Source: Nereida sp024640765
GTDB lineage: Bacteria > Pseudomonadota > Alphaproteobacteria > Rhodobacterales > Rhodobacteraceae
Direction: 5' to 3'
DNA: 64,000 nt
Assembly: GCA_024640765.1 (NCBI GenBank)
Contig: JAHEEK010000014.1
Span: 41,269-105,268, forward strand
Below the pieces are notes generated by a model that searched no databases, had not been told where the DNA came from, and saw only the letters and a program-made list of their open reading frames with translations. The position numbers and the translations under genes are program-made. This document shows, one piece after another, positions 42,926-53,549 of this stretch; the stretch's first letter is position 1; every line of letters begins with the position of its first letter.

Positions 42926-45900
42926 ATGGCTCAATCCTTCCTCGGCCAGAAACGCTTGCGCAAATACTACGGTAAAATCCGCGAAGTCCTAGAAATGCCG
43001 AACCTTATTGAGGTTCAAAAGTCATCATATGACCTCTTTTTGAAGTCAGGTGACCAGCTTCAGCCGCTCGACGGCGAAGGCATCAAAGGCGTCTTCCAGT
43101 CGGTTTTCCCGATCAAGGACTTTAACGAAACTGCGATCCTTGAGTTCGTCAACTACGAGCTGGAAAAGCCGAAGTATGACGTTGAGGAGTGTCAGCAACG
43201 TGACATGACATACAGCGCGCCACTGAAAGTGACGCTGCGCTTGATCGTGTTCGAAATTGACGAAGATACAGGTGCGAAATCTGTCAAAGACATCAAAGAG
43301 CAAGATGTCTTTATGGGCGACATGCCTTTGATGACGCCAAACGGTACGTTCGTTGTGAATGGCACGGAGCGTGTTATCGTGAGCCAGATGCACCGTTCAC
43401 CGGGTGTTTTCTTCGATCACGATAAGGGCAAGACCCACTCATCAGGTAAACTTCTGTTTGCATGTCGCATCATCCCCTACCGTGGTAGCTGGCTGGACTT
43501 TGAGTTCGACGCCAAAGACATCGTCTTTGCGCGCATTGACCGTCGCCGCAAGCTGCCTGTAACGACGCTTTTGTATTCTTTGGGTCTGACCCAAGAAGAC
43601 ATCATGGACGCATACTACGACACAGTACCTTACCGTTATGAAGCGGGTAAGGGCTGGGTCACGAAGTTCTTCCCAGAGCGCGTTCGCGGTACACGTCCGA
43701 CATATGACCTCATCGATGCAGCTTCGGGCGAAGTAATTGCTGAGGCGGGCAAGAAGGTGACACCACGCGCGGTCAAGAAATTGATCGACGAAGGCCAAGT
43801 CACTGAGTTGCTGCTTCCGTTCGATCAGATCATGGGCAAGTTTGTTGCTAAAGACATCATAAACGAAGACAACGGCGCGATTTACGTTGAAGCCGGTGAT
43901 GAACTGACATGGGAAGTCGACAAAGACGGCGATGCAGTCGGCGGTTCTGTGAAAGAATTGCTGGACGCTGGTATCACTGAAATTCCTGTCCTCGACATCG
44001 ATAATGTCAACGTTGGCCCTTACATGCGTAACACCATGGCGGCAGACAAAAACATGAACCGCGAAACTGCGCTCATGGATATCTACCGTGTGATGCGTCC
44101 GGGTGAGCCACCCACCGTAGATTCTGCTTCTGCTCTGTTTGACACGCTCTTCTTCGATAGCGAGCGTTATGACCTGTCTGCAGTTGGCCGTGTTAAGATG
44201 AACATGCGTCTTGCGCTTGATGCAGAAGACACACAGCGCACATTGCGTAAAGAAGACATCGTTTCATGTATCAAAGCGCTGGTTGATCTGCGCGATGGTC
44301 GTGGCGACATCGACGACATTGACCACCTCGGCAACCGCCGCGTGCGTTCCGTTGGTGAGTTGATGGAGAACCAATACCGCGTTGGTCTGCTCCGCATGGA
44401 GCGTGCGATCAAAGAGCGTATGTCCTCTGTCGAAATCGACACAGTGATGCCGCAAGATCTGATCAATGCGAAACCTGCAGCAGCGGCAGTTCGTGAATTC
44501 TTCGGCTCATCGCAGCTGTCACAGTTTATGGACCAAACAAATCCGCTTTCCGAAGTGACGCACAAGCGTCGCCTCTCAGCGCTTGGACCAGGCGGTCTGA
44601 CACGCGAGCGTGCGGGCTTTGAGGTGCGCGACGTGCACCCAACGCACTACGGTCGGATGTGTCCGATTGAAACGCCGGAAGGTCCAAACATTGGTCTGAT
44701 CAATTCGCTGGCAACTTTTGCACGCGTTAACAAATATGGCTTCATCGAAACACCATACCGCAAAGTTGTTGACGGTCAGGTGACTGACGAAGTCCAGTAC
44801 ATGTCCGCGACGGAAGAAATGCGCCACACTGTTGCGCAGGCCAACGCGAACCTTGATGAAGGCGGCAAGTTCGTCAACGATCTGGTTTCGACACGTAAGT
44901 CTGGTGATTACACATTGTCACCGTCCGACAGCGTGAACCTGATCGACGTTTCACCAAAGCAGTTGGTCTCTGTCGCCGCCTCGCTTATCCCGTTCCTTGA
45001 AAACGACGATGCTAACCGCGCCCTAATGGGATCGAACATGCAACGTCAGGCGGTTCCACTTCTGCAAGCCGAGGCACCACTTGTTGGTACTGGTATCGAA
45101 GAAGTTGTGGCCCGCGATTCCGGTGCGGCGATCATGGCGAAACGTGCGGGTATCATCGACCAAGTCGATGCGACACGTATCGTTATCCGCGCAACCGAAG
45201 ACCTCGAACTTGGCGACGCTGGTGTTGATATTTACCGCATGCGTAAATTCCAACGCTCAAACCAGAACACTTGTATTAACCAACGTCCGTTGGTGAAGGT
45301 TGGTGATTTGGTTACCAAAGGTGAAGTTATTGCCGACGGTCCGTCAACTGACATGGGTGAACTTGCCCTTGGTAAAAACGTGGTTGTCGCGTTTATGCCT
45401 TGGAATGGCTACAACTATGAGGACTCCATCCTGATCTCCGAGCGCATTACGCGTGATGACGTGTTTACTTCTGTTCACATCGAAGAGTTCGAAGTAGCGG
45501 CACGTGACACCAAGCTTGGGCCAGAGGAAATCACACGCGATATTCCAAACGTCGGTGAGGAAGCTCTGCGTAACCTCGATGAAGCGGGTATCGTGTACAT
45601 CGGTGCGGAAGTTGGTCCAGCTGACATTCTTGTTGGTAAGATCACGCCAAAAGGCGAAAGCCCAATGACACCCGAAGAGAAGCTTTTGCGAGCGATCTTT
45701 GGTGAAAAAGCTTCTGACGTGCGTGATACATCACTCCGTCTGCCCCCAGGCGATTTTGGTACAATCGTAGAAGTCCGCGTTTTCAACCGCCACGGCGTTG
45801 AAAAAGATGAGCGTGCACTTCAGATCGAGCGTGAAGAAGTTGAGCGTTTGGCCCGTGACCGTGATGACGAATTAGTCATCCTCGATCGCAACATCTACGC

Positions 45901-47062
45901 CCGTCTACGCGACATGATCGAAGGCAAAATTGCTGTCAAAGGACCAAAAGGCGTTAAGGCCGGTTCTAAAATTGACGCAGATTTGCTCGACAGCATTAGC
46001 CGTGGTCAGTGGTGGCAGCTTGCTCTTGAGGACGAAGACGATGCGAAAATCGTTGAGGCCCTGAACGAGCAGTACGAGATCCAGAAACGGACCCTCGATG
46101 CGCGCTTTGAGGACAAGGTAGAGAAAGTTCGCCGCGGCGACGATCTTCCCCCAGGTGTTATGAAGATGGTTAAAGTCTTTGTCGCCGTTAAGCGTAAGCT
46201 GCAGCCCGGCGATAAGATGGCGGGTCGTCACGGTAACAAAGGTGTTATTTCCAAGGTTGTCCCTATGGAAGACATGCCCTTCCTCGCCGATGGCACGCCG
46301 GTTGATTTCGTTCTGAACCCGCTTGGTGTTCCGTCACGTATGAACGTTGGTCAGATCCTTGAAACCCATATGGGTTGGGCTGCACGTGGCCTTGGTATTC
46401 AGATTGATGAGGCGCTTGGCGAGTACAAACGTTCTGGCGATCTGACACCTGTCCGTGATGCGTTGAAAATTGCTTATGGTGACGACGTCTATGACGAAGG
46501 CATCAAGGGCATGGATGAGCAGTCTGTTGTTGAAGCAGCGGGCAACGTCACACGCGGTGTGCCAATTGCGACGCCTGTATTCGACGGTGCCAAAGAAGCT
46601 GACGTCAATGACGCGTTGGTTCGTGCAGGCTTCAGCCAGAGCGGTCAGTCAATCTTGTTTGACGGTCGTACTGGTGAGCAGTTTGCCCGTCCTGTCACAG
46701 TCGGCATCAAGTATCTGCTGAAACTACACCACCTCGTGGACGACAAAATCCACGCGCGTTCAACTGGTCCATACTCGCTGGTCACACAGCAGCCATTGGG
46801 CGGTAAAGCGCAATTCGGTGGTCAGCGTTTCGGGGAGATGGAGGTCTGGGCTCTGGAAGCTTACGGCGCTGCATACACCCTGCAAGAGATGCTTACGGTC
46901 AAATCGGACGACGTTGCTGGACGGACGAAAGTCTACGAAAGCATCGTCAAAGGCGAGGACAACTTCGAAGCGGGTGTACCTGAGTCGTTCAACGTTCTTG
47001 TCAAAGAAGTCCGTGGCCTCGGCCTGAATATGGAACTCCTGGATGCGGAGGATGGCGAATGA
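42926..47062 (+). CDS. rpoB: RNA polymerase beta subunit
   Basis: A 1378-residue RpoB, the usual Rhodobacterales length. The rifampicin region near 540 reads QFMDQTNPLSEVTHKRR with the wild-type Asp, His and Ser positions. The MAGRHGNKGVISK region and GGQRFGEMEVWALEAYGA near the end are in place. I take the ATG at 42926 (MAQSFLGQKRLR) as start. The stop is 52 bases from rpoC. Confidence 0.99.
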   Translation: MAQSFLGQKRLRKYYGKIREVLEMPNLIEVQKSSYDLFLKSGDQLQPLDGEGIKGVFQSVFPIKDFNETAILEFVNYELEKPKYDVEECQQRDMTYSAPLKVTLRLIVFEIDEDTGAKSVKDIKEQDVFMGDMPLMTPNGTFVVNGTERVIVSQMHRSPGVFFDHDKGKTHSSGKLLFACRIIPYRGSWLDFEFDAKDIVFARIDRRRKLPVTTLLYSLGLTQEDIMDAYYDTVPYRYEAGKGWVTKFFPERVRGTRPTYDLIDAASGEVIAEAGKKVTPRAVKKLIDEGQVTELLLPFDQIMGKFVAKDIINEDNGAIYVEAGDELTWEVDKDGDAVGGSVKELLDAGITEIPVLDIDNVNVGPYMRNTMAADKNMNRETALMDIYRVMRPGEPPTVDSASALFDTLFFDSERYDLSAVGRVKMNMRLALDAEDTQRTLRKEDIVSCIKALVDLRDGRGDIDDIDHLGNRRVRSVGELMENQYRVGLLRMERAIKERMSSVEIDTVMPQDLINAKPAAAAVREFFGSSQLSQFMDQTNPLSEVTHKRRLSALGPGGLTRERAGFEVRDVHPTHYGRMCPIETPEGPNIGLINSLATFARVNKYGFIETPYRKVVDGQVTDEVQYMSATEEMRHTVAQANANLDEGGKFVNDLVSTRKSGDYTLSPSDSVNLIDVSPKQLVSVAASLIPFLENDDANRALMGSNMQRQAVPLLQAEAPLVGTGIEEVVARDSGAAIMAKRAGIIDQVDATRIVIRATEDLELGDAGVDIYRMRKFQRSNQNTCINQRPLVKVGDLVTKGEVIADGPSTDMGELALGKNVVVAFMPWNGYNYEDSILISERITRDDVFTSVHIEEFEVAARDTKLGPEEITRDIPNVGEEALRNLDEAGIVYIGAEVGPADILVGKITPKGESPMTPEEKLLRAIFGEKASDVRDTSLRLPPGDFGTIVEVRVFNRHGVEKDERALQIEREEVERLARDRDDELVILDRNIYARLRDMIEGKIAVKGPKGVKAGSKIDADLLDSISRGQWWQLALEDEDDAKIVEALNEQYEIQKRTLDARFEDKVEKVRRGDDLPPGVMKMVKVFVAVKRKLQPGDKMAGRHGNKGVISKVVPMEDMPFLADGTPVDFVLNPLGVPSRMNVGQILETHMGWAARGLGIQIDEALGEYKRSGDLTPVRDALKIAYGDDVYDEGIKGMDEQSVVEAAGNVTRGVPIATPVFDGAKEADVNDALVRAGFSQSGQSILFDGRTGEQFARPVTVGIKYLLKLHHLVDDKIHARSTGPYSLVTQQPLGGKAQFGGQRFGEMEVWALEAYGAAYTLQEMLTVKSDDVAGRTKVYESIVKGEDNFEAGVPESFNVLVKEVRGLGLNMELLDAEDGE

Positions 47063-47114
47063 GGGCTTAGCCCCTCATTCACCCCTTCCTCCCCCCTGAT
47101 TTAAGGATCTGAAA

Positions 47115-50100
47115 ATGAACCAGGAACTCACAAATAACCCGTTTAACCCACTGACACCCACAAAGGTGTTCGACGAAATCAAAGTATCTTTGGCATCGCC
47201 AGAGCGTATTTTGTCTTGGTCATTCGGTGAAATCAAAAAGCCAGAAACCATCAACTACCGCACGTTCAAGCCTGAGCGTGATGGCCTGTTCTGTGCGCGT
47301 ATCTTTGGCCCGATCAAAGACTACGAATGTCTGTGCGGCAAATATAAGCGCATGAAATATCGCGGCGTTGTCTGCGAGAAATGTGGTGTTGAAGTTACGC
47401 TTCAAAAAGTACGTCGTGAGCGTATGGGCCACATCGAGTTGGCGTCACCGGTTGCACACATCTGGTTCCTCAAGTCACTTCCATCCCGGATTGGCTTGAT
47501 GCTGGACATGACACTGCGTGATCTTGAGCGTATTTTGTACTTTGAAAACTATGTCGTCATCGAGCCTGGCTTGACTGACCTTACTTACGGTCAGCTGATG
47601 ACCGAAGAAGAGTACATGGACGCACAGGACAACTTCGGCATGGATGCGTTCACTGCAAACATCGGTGCGGAAGCGATCCGTGAGATGTTGCAAGCCATCG
47701 ATTTGGAAGCAGAAGCCGAGCAGCTGCGTGCTGATCTTGCTGAAGCAACTGGTGAGTTGAAGCCGAAGAAAATCATCAAGCGCCTCAAAATCGTCGAAAG
47801 CTTCATTGAGTCTGGCAACCGTCCTGAGTGGATGATCCTGACTGTTGTGCCTGTGATCCCGCCAGAGCTGCGCCCACTCGTGCCGCTTGATGGTGGCCGC
47901 TTTGCGACGTCTGATTTGAACGACCTTTACCGTCGTGTAATCAACCGTAACAACCGTCTGAAGCGCCTGATTGAGCTGCGCGCGCCTGACATCATCGTAC
48001 GTAACGAAAAGCGTATGTTGCAGGAGTCGGTTGATGCGCTCTTTGATAACGGCCGCCGCGGGCGTGTGATTACCGGTGCAAACAAGCGTCCGCTCAAGTC
48101 ACTTTCTGACATGCTTAAAGGTAAGCAAGGTCGCTTCCGCCAAAACCTTTTGGGTAAGCGCGTCGACTTCTCTGGCCGTTCCGTCATCGTGACGGGCCCT
48201 GAGTTGAAGCTGCATCAATGTGGCTTGCCTAAGAAAATGGCGCTCGAACTGTTTAAGCCGTTCATCTACTCTCGCCTTGAAGCCAAAGGTCTGTCCTCGA
48301 CGGTCAAGCAGGCTAAGAAGCTGGTAGAAAAAGAGCGTCCAGAAGTTTGGGACATCCTCGACGAAGTTATTCGTGAGCACCCCGTCATGTTGAACCGTGC
48401 GCCTACGCTGCACCGTTTGGGCATTCAGGCGTTTGAGCCTGTTCTCATCGAAGGTAAAGCAATTCAGTTGCACCCGCTGGTGTGTTCTGCATTCAACGCT
48501 GACTTTGACGGTGACCAGATGGCGGTTCACGTTCCGTTGTCACTTGAGGCACAGCTTGAAGCTCGTGTTCTCATGATGTCGACCAACAACGTTCTGTCGC
48601 CCTCGAACGGCGCGCCGATCATTGTTCCGTCACAGGATATGATCTTGGGCCTTTACTACACGTCGCTACAGCGTGCGGGTATGAAGGGCGAAGGCATGGT
48701 CTTTGGTTCAATCGATGAGGTGCAGCACGCACTTGATACGGGTGAAGTCCATCTTCACGCCAAGATCCAAGCACGTGTTCCTCAGATTGATGAAGAAGGT
48801 AACACTGTCATTCAACGCTTTGAGACAACACCGGGCCGTGTGCGCCTTGGTGCATTGCTGCCGATGAACAACAAAGCGCCGTTTGAATTGGTGAACCGTC
48901 TGTTGAAAAAAGGCGAAGTTCAGCAAGTCATCGACACTGTTTACCGTTACTGCGGCCAGAAAGAGTCTGTCATCTTCTGTGACCAGATCATGACCATGGG
49001 CTTCCGCGAAGCGTTCCGCGCCGGTATATCCTTCGGTAAGGACGACATGGTTATCCCAGACAACAAGTGGGAAATCGTTGACGGCGTTCGTGAACAAGTG
49101 GCTGAGTTCGAACAACAGTACATGGACGGCCTGATCACTCAGGGTGAAAAGTACAACAAAGTTGTCGATGCTTGGTCTAAGTGTAACGACAAAGTTACTG
49201 ACGCCATGATGGGGACGATCGCTTCGATCAAAACCGATGAAAACGGCGCCGAGATGGAGCCAAACAGCGTCTTCATGATGGCTGACTCCAAAGCGCGTGG
49301 CTCGGTCACTCAGATGAAACAGCTCGGCGGTATGCGCGGCCTGATGAATAAACCAAACGGTGAGATCATCGAGACGCCAATTATCTCGAACTTTAAAGAA
49401 GGTCTGACTGTTCTTGAGTACTTCAACTCTACCCACGGTGCTCGTAAGGGTCTGTCGGATACGGCGTTGAAAACTGCGAACTCAGGTTACCTGACACGCC
49501 GTCTTGTGGACGTGGCTCAGGACTGCATCGTGCGCGAGCATGACTGTGGTACTGAAGTGGCGATCACGGCTGAAGCAGCGGTTAACGATGGTGAGGTTGT
49601 TGCAACCTTGGCAGAGCGTGTGCTGGGTCGGGTATGTGCGGAAGATGTTCTGCACCCTGTGACTGGCGATGTTTTGGCAACCAAAGGTGAGTTGCTCGAC
49701 GAGCGCGCATCTGACCGTCTTGAGGAAGCTGGCGTAGCGTCTATGCGCATCCGCAGCCCGCTCACTTGTGAAAGTGAAGAAGGCGTTTGTGCGGCATGTT
49801 ATGGTCGTGACCTCGCACGTGGTACAATTGTGAACCAAGGTGAGGCCGTCGGAATCATCGCGGCGCAGTCTATCGGTGAGCCAGGTACACAGCTGACCAT
49901 GCGTACATTCCACATTGGCGGTGTTGCGCAGGGCGGTGGCCAACAATCGTTCCAAGAAGCTAGCCAAGAGGGTAAAGTTGTCTTCGCTGATGGCCAGTTG
50001 ATAGAGAACGCCGCAGGCGAGCAGATCGTTATGGGCCGCAACATGAAGCTTTCCATCACCGGTCCAGACGGCAAAGAGCGTGCGTCACATAAAGTGTCCT

Positions 50101-51377
50101 ACGGTTCCAAGCTTTTGGTCAAAGAAGGTGCTGATGTTGCACGCGGCGATAAGCTGTTTGAATGGGACCCATTCACACTTCCAATGATCGCAGAAAAAGG
50201 CGGCGTCATTAAGTTCGTTGATCTGACTGCGGGCATCGCAGTTCGTGAAGACACAGATGACGCGACCGGCATGACACAGCGTATCGTTACTGATTGGCGT
50301 TCGGCGCCAAAAGGCAACGAGCTGGCACCAAAAATCTTGGTGGCAGATGCAAATGGCGAGCCCGTCCTGAAGGACGATGGCAACCCTGTTGCATACCCGA
50401 TGTCAGTAGACGCGATTTTGTCTGTTGAAGATGGTGACTCGGTAAACCCAGGTGATGTTGTTGCGCGTATTCCTCGTGAGGGCGCGAAAACAAAAGACAT
50501 TACCGGTGGTCTGCCACGCGTTGCGGAACTCTTTGAAGCACGTCGTCCAAAAGACCACGCGATCATTGCTGAAATCGATGGCTACGTGCGCTTCGGTAAA
50601 GACTACAAGAACAAGCGCCGCATCGCGATTGTTCCTGCAGCCGAGACGCCCGAAGCCGCTGATGAGGCGAAAGTCGAGTACATGGTGCCTAAGGGTAAGC
50701 ACATTCCTGTTCAGGAAGGTGATTACGTCCAGAAGGGTGATTACATCATGGACGGTAACCCTGCGCCGCACGATATTCTTGCGGTCATGGGCGTCGAAGC
50801 GCTTGCTGACTACATGATCAACCAAGTGCAGGAGGTTTACCGACTGCAGGGTGTTAAGATCAACGACAAGCACATCGAAGTTATCGTGCGTCAGATGCTC
50901 CAGAAGTGGGAAATCCTCGATAGCGGTGAAACAACGCTGCTCAAGGGCGAACATGTGGACAAGCAAGAGTTTGACCTTGCGAACGAGAAAGCCGCTGCGC
51001 GCGGCGGTCGTTTGGCGAAGGGCGAGCCTATCTTGCTCGGCATCACGAAAGCATCGTTGCAGACACGCAGCTTTATCTCAGCCGCATCGTTCCAAGAAAC
51101 GACACGCGTGCTGACTGAAGCTTCGGTTCAAGGTAAGCGCGATAAGCTGATCGGTCTGAAAGAGAACGTCATCGTGGGTCGTCTGATCCCAGCCGGTACC
51201 GGTGGCGCAACTCAGCAGATGCAGCGTGTTGCCCAGGATCGTGACAACGTTGTTTTGGAAGCGCGTCGTGAAGAAGCCGAAGCAGCTGCCGCATTGGCCG
51301 CGCCGACAGCTGAAGACGTAGTGGGTGGTGATGAGTTTGACACCATCATGACAGGCGATGCTGACAGCCGCGACTAA
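47115..51377 (+). CDS. rpoC: RNA polymerase beta-prime subunit
   Basis: A 1420-residue RpoC. The N-terminal zinc motif CLCGKYKRMKYRGVVCEKCG is at about 71-90; the catalytic magnesium triad is in NADFDGDQMAVH near residue 459; second zinc site near 880 (CESEEGVCAACYGRDL); QSIGEPGTQLTMRTFH in the trigger-loop/bridge region. A terminator ends the operon at 51403-51429. Confidence 0.99.
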   Translation: MNQELTNNPFNPLTPTKVFDEIKVSLASPERILSWSFGEIKKPETINYRTFKPERDGLFCARIFGPIKDYECLCGKYKRMKYRGVVCEKCGVEVTLQKVRRERMGHIELASPVAHIWFLKSLPSRIGLMLDMTLRDLERILYFENYVVIEPGLTDLTYGQLMTEEEYMDAQDNFGMDAFTANIGAEAIREMLQAIDLEAEAEQLRADLAEATGELKPKKIIKRLKIVESFIESGNRPEWMILTVVPVIPPELRPLVPLDGGRFATSDLNDLYRRVINRNNRLKRLIELRAPDIIVRNEKRMLQESVDALFDNGRRGRVITGANKRPLKSLSDMLKGKQGRFRQNLLGKRVDFSGRSVIVTGPELKLHQCGLPKKMALELFKPFIYSRLEAKGLSSTVKQAKKLVEKERPEVWDILDEVIREHPVMLNRAPTLHRLGIQAFEPVLIEGKAIQLHPLVCSAFNADFDGDQMAVHVPLSLEAQLEARVLMMSTNNVLSPSNGAPIIVPSQDMILGLYYTSLQRAGMKGEGMVFGSIDEVQHALDTGEVHLHAKIQARVPQIDEEGNTVIQRFETTPGRVRLGALLPMNNKAPFELVNRLLKKGEVQQVIDTVYRYCGQKESVIFCDQIMTMGFREAFRAGISFGKDDMVIPDNKWEIVDGVREQVAEFEQQYMDGLITQGEKYNKVVDAWSKCNDKVTDAMMGTIASIKTDENGAEMEPNSVFMMADSKARGSVTQMKQLGGMRGLMNKPNGEIIETPIISNFKEGLTVLEYFNSTHGARKGLSDTALKTANSGYLTRRLVDVAQDCIVREHDCGTEVAITAEAAVNDGEVVATLAERVLGRVCAEDVLHPVTGDVLATKGELLDERASDRLEEAGVASMRIRSPLTCESEEGVCAACYGRDLARGTIVNQGEAVGIIAAQSIGEPGTQLTMRTFHIGGVAQGGGQQSFQEASQEGKVVFADGQLIENAAGEQIVMGRNMKLSITGPDGKERASHKVSYGSKLLVKEGADVARGDKLFEWDPFTLPMIAEKGGVIKFVDLTAGIAVREDTDDATGMTQRIVTDWRSAPKGNELAPKILVADANGEPVLKDDGNPVAYPMSVDAILSVEDGDSVNPGDVVARIPREGAKTKDITGGLPRVAELFEARRPKDHAIIAEIDGYVRFGKDYKNKRRIAIVPAAETPEAADEAKVEYMVPKGKHIPVQEGDYVQKGDYIMDGNPAPHDILAVMGVEALADYMINQVQEVYRLQGVKINDKHIEVIVRQMLQKWEILDSGETTLLKGEHVDKQEFDLANEKAAARGGRLAKGEPILLGITKASLQTRSFISAASFQETTRVLTEASVQGKRDKLIGLKENVIVGRLIPAGTGGATQQMQRVAQDRDNVVLEARREEAEAAAALAAPTAEDVVGGDEFDTIMTGDADSRD

Positions 51378-51402
51378 AGCGACCATCCTTAAGTGTTGAG
51401 AT

Positions 51403-51429
51403 AGGCCTCCGCAGTGCGGGGGCCTTTTT
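51403..51429 (+). terminator. Intrinsic terminator after rpoC
   Basis: AGGCCTCCGC, AGT, GCGGGGGCCT, TTTTT; one G-U pair in a 10-bp stem. A clean end for the rpoBC transcript. Confidence 0.88.
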
Positions 51430-51486
51430 CGTTTGGGCTGTACACCAATGCTTCCCTTTTGTTGCGGGCCGTGTATTCGATTTGCC

Positions 51487-52380
51487 ATGGCAACTTTGCA
51501 AGAAAACACGCGCGGTGCCGCGCTCATGATGTGCTCTATGGCGGCATTCACGCTAAATGACGCTTGCTTGAAAGCGATCTCAACGGAATGGCCTTTGTTT
51601 CAGACATTGACCGTCCGCGGGTTTGTCACAGTGATCTTAATTGCGATCATGGCTGCTGTGATGGGCGCTTTCCGCAAGGGGATCGCCAAAGGCGATTGGC
51701 CATTGGTTGCAGCACGTGTCGGCGCTGAAATTGGTGCCGCATATTTCTTTCTTACGGCCTTGATTAATCTACCGCTCGCCAACGCGACGGCCATTTTGCA
51801 AACCCTTCCCCTCACAGTCAGCTTAGCAGGCGCGTTTTTTCTGGGCGAGATGCTGGGCTGGCGGCGCATGTTTGCCATTGTTGTAGGGTTCGTCGGTGTG
51901 CTGCTTATCGTGCGGCCCGGTGCGGACGGGTTTAATGTATTTTCGATCTACGCGCTGATTGCCGTTGGTTTCGTTACCGTCCGTGATCTGGTGACGCGGC
52001 GGCTGTCGTCTGACACTCACACAATGGCGGTGACGCTGTTGTCAGCTATAGGCGTATTTTTGTGGGCCGCCGCGCTTAGTACCACAACCGAGTGGGCGCC
52101 GTTCACATCGCGGTCAATTTGGTTGGTGTTGGGTGCATCCCTGTTCATCATCGGCGGCTATGTATTTAGCGTGATGGTTATGCGGGTTGGAGACATCTCG
52201 TTTGTGGCGCCGTTCAGATACACGTCTTTGGTTTGGGCGCTGGTTCTGGGCTTTGTCCTTTTCGGTGAGTGGCCGAGTATTCTGACTATTTTGGGGGCGC
52301 TCATCATTACTGGATCGGGCCTATTTACGTTCTACCGCGAGCGGCGGATCGCCGAGCGCGAGAGGGTTTCTACGGCTTAG
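51487..52380 (+). CDS. EamA-family drug/metabolite transporter
   Basis: A 297-residue protein with ten predicted membrane helices in two EamA repeats; the end of repeat 1 has FFLGEMLGWRRMFAIVVGFV and repeat 2 has FRYTSLVWALVLGFVLFGEW, both the conserved DMT pattern. I start at the ATG at 51487, preceded by weakly Shine-Dalgarno-like bases; an upstream in-frame ATG/TTG extension is not supported. It lies between the rpoC terminator and the rpsL promoter, an insertion in the common rpoC-rpsL order. Substrate unknown. Confidence 0.88.
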   Translation: MATLQENTRGAALMMCSMAAFTLNDACLKAISTEWPLFQTLTVRGFVTVILIAIMAAVMGAFRKGIAKGDWPLVAARVGAEIGAAYFFLTALINLPLANATAILQTLPLTVSLAGAFFLGEMLGWRRMFAIVVGFVGVLLIVRPGADGFNVFSIYALIAVGFVTVRDLVTRRLSSDTHTMAVTLLSAIGVFLWAAALSTTTEWAPFTSRSIWLVLGASLFIIGGYVFSVMVMRVGDISFVAPFRYTSLVWALVLGFVLFGEWPSILTILGALIITGSGLFTFYRERRIAERERVSTA

Positions 52381-52416
52381 CACGTATCGCTGAGCTGATG
52401 CGTTCATGGGGTGCTG

Positions 52417-52445
52417 TTGACAGGGCGGGCGACTCTCAGTATAGC
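52417..52445 (+). promoter_or_regulatory. Strong sigma70-type promoter of rpsL-rpsG-fusA-tuf
   Basis: TTGACA (52417-52422), exactly 17 bases, TATAGC (52440-52445); the -35 is perfect and the -10 differs from TATAAT at two bases. It lies 219 bases before the rpsL ATG, so the str operon carries a long leader. Read by eye. Confidence 0.65.
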
Positions 52446-52664
52446 CCGCACATCCCAAGAGGGGGTACGCCCCTTTTGTCAAAGAAATTAGTGGTCACGA
52501 TCCGAACTACTGCTGTTCCGATCCTCTGAAAATCCACCGCTCGGATCCCAGGTAGGGTTACCCGATGCGGGCTTTTGTGTTTGCGGACGCGCTTGCACGA
52601 CACGAATGAAACGGGGGCCTAGGCCCCCAAAACGAAGAAGTTGCAACAAAGGGGAAAGTCCTCA

Positions 52665-53036
52665 ATGCCGACTATCCAACAGCTGATCCGTAAACCGCGT
52701 CAGCCTAAACGTAAATACTCCAAGTCCCAGCACTTGGAGCAATGCCCCCAAAAACGTGGCGTTTGCACACGCGTTTACACAACCACGCCTAAGAAGCCGA
52801 ACTCGGCGATGCGTAAGGTTGCTAAAGTGCGTTTGACCAACGGTTTTGAGGTTATTTCCTACATTCCCGGTGAGAGCCACAACCTTCAGGAGCACTCTGT
52901 GGTTCTGATCCGTGGCGGTCGTGTAAAAGACCTTCCCGGTGTGCGTTACCACATCCTGCGCGGCGTTCTGGATACCCAAGGCGTCAAAGACCGTAAACAA
53001 CGTCGTTCGAAATACGGCGCCAAGCGCCCTAAATAA
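52665..53036 (+). CDS. rpsL: 30S ribosomal protein S12
   Basis: A 123-residue uS12. Motifs: MPTIQQLIRKPRQ, YTTTPKKPNSAMRKVAKV with Lys43 of the streptomycin-sensitive form, and GRVKDLPGVRYHILRG, again wild type. It sits at the decoding centre. The ATG at 52665 is chosen over an upstream ATG eight codons earlier; a GGGGAAAG site precedes it. Confidence 0.98.
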   Translation: MPTIQQLIRKPRQPKRKYSKSQHLEQCPQKRGVCTRVYTTTPKKPNSAMRKVAKVRLTNGFEVISYIPGESHNLQEHSVVLIRGGRVKDLPGVRYHILRGVLDTQGVKDRKQRRSKYGAKRPK

Positions 53037-53048
53037 GGAGAGCCGCAG

Positions 53049-53519
53049 ATGTCACGTCGTCACGCCGCTGTTAAACGCGAAGTTCTGCCCGACGCCAAAT
53101 ATGGCGATAAGGTTCTGACAAAATTCATGAATAACATGATGCTCGATGGTAAGAAATCTACCGCTGAGCGCATCGTCTACAACGCACTTGACCGTGTTGA
53201 AGGCAAGATTAAACGCGCCCCCGTTGAAGTGTTCCACGAAGCACTCGACAACATCAAACCCGCCGTTGAGGTTCGCTCACGTCGTGTTGGTGGTGCAACA
53301 TACCAAGTGCCAGTTGAAGTGCGCCCTGAGCGTCGCGAAGCATTGGCCATCCGTTGGTTGATCAACGCATCCCGTTCGCGCAACGAGAACACAATGGAAG
53401 AGCGCCTTGCTGGTGAGCTTCTGGACGCTGTTCAGTCACGCGGCTCAGCTGTTAAAAAGCGCGAAGACACGCACAAGATGGCAGATGCCAACAAAGCGTT
53501 CTCGCACTACCGCTGGTAA
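53049..53519 (+). CDS. rpsG: 30S ribosomal protein S7
   Basis: A 156-residue uS7: MSRRHAAVKREVLPD, KFMNNMMLDGKKSTAERI, EVRSRRVGGATYQVPVEV and a HKMADANKAFSHYRW end. It nucleates the small subunit head. A GGAGAG site precedes the start, 12 bases after rpsL. Confidence 0.98.
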   Translation: MSRRHAAVKREVLPDAKYGDKVLTKFMNNMMLDGKKSTAERIVYNALDRVEGKIKRAPVEVFHEALDNIKPAVEVRSRRVGGATYQVPVEVRPERREALAIRWLINASRSRNENTMEERLAGELLDAVQSRGSAVKKREDTHKMADANKAFSHYRW

Positions 53520-53549
53520 TTTTCACTTTTCGTCCAAGGACCCATTCCA

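Noticed and set aside
47115..51377. Long minus-strand open frames opposite rpoC, rpoB and tuf
   Set aside because: They are shadows of the codon pattern of highly expressed genes, with no ribosome sites or family motifs.
52455..52480. GGGGGTACGCCCC followed by TTTT as terminator of the EamA gene
   Set aside because: The stem is only four pairs; it lies after the rpsL promoter and would cut that transcript.
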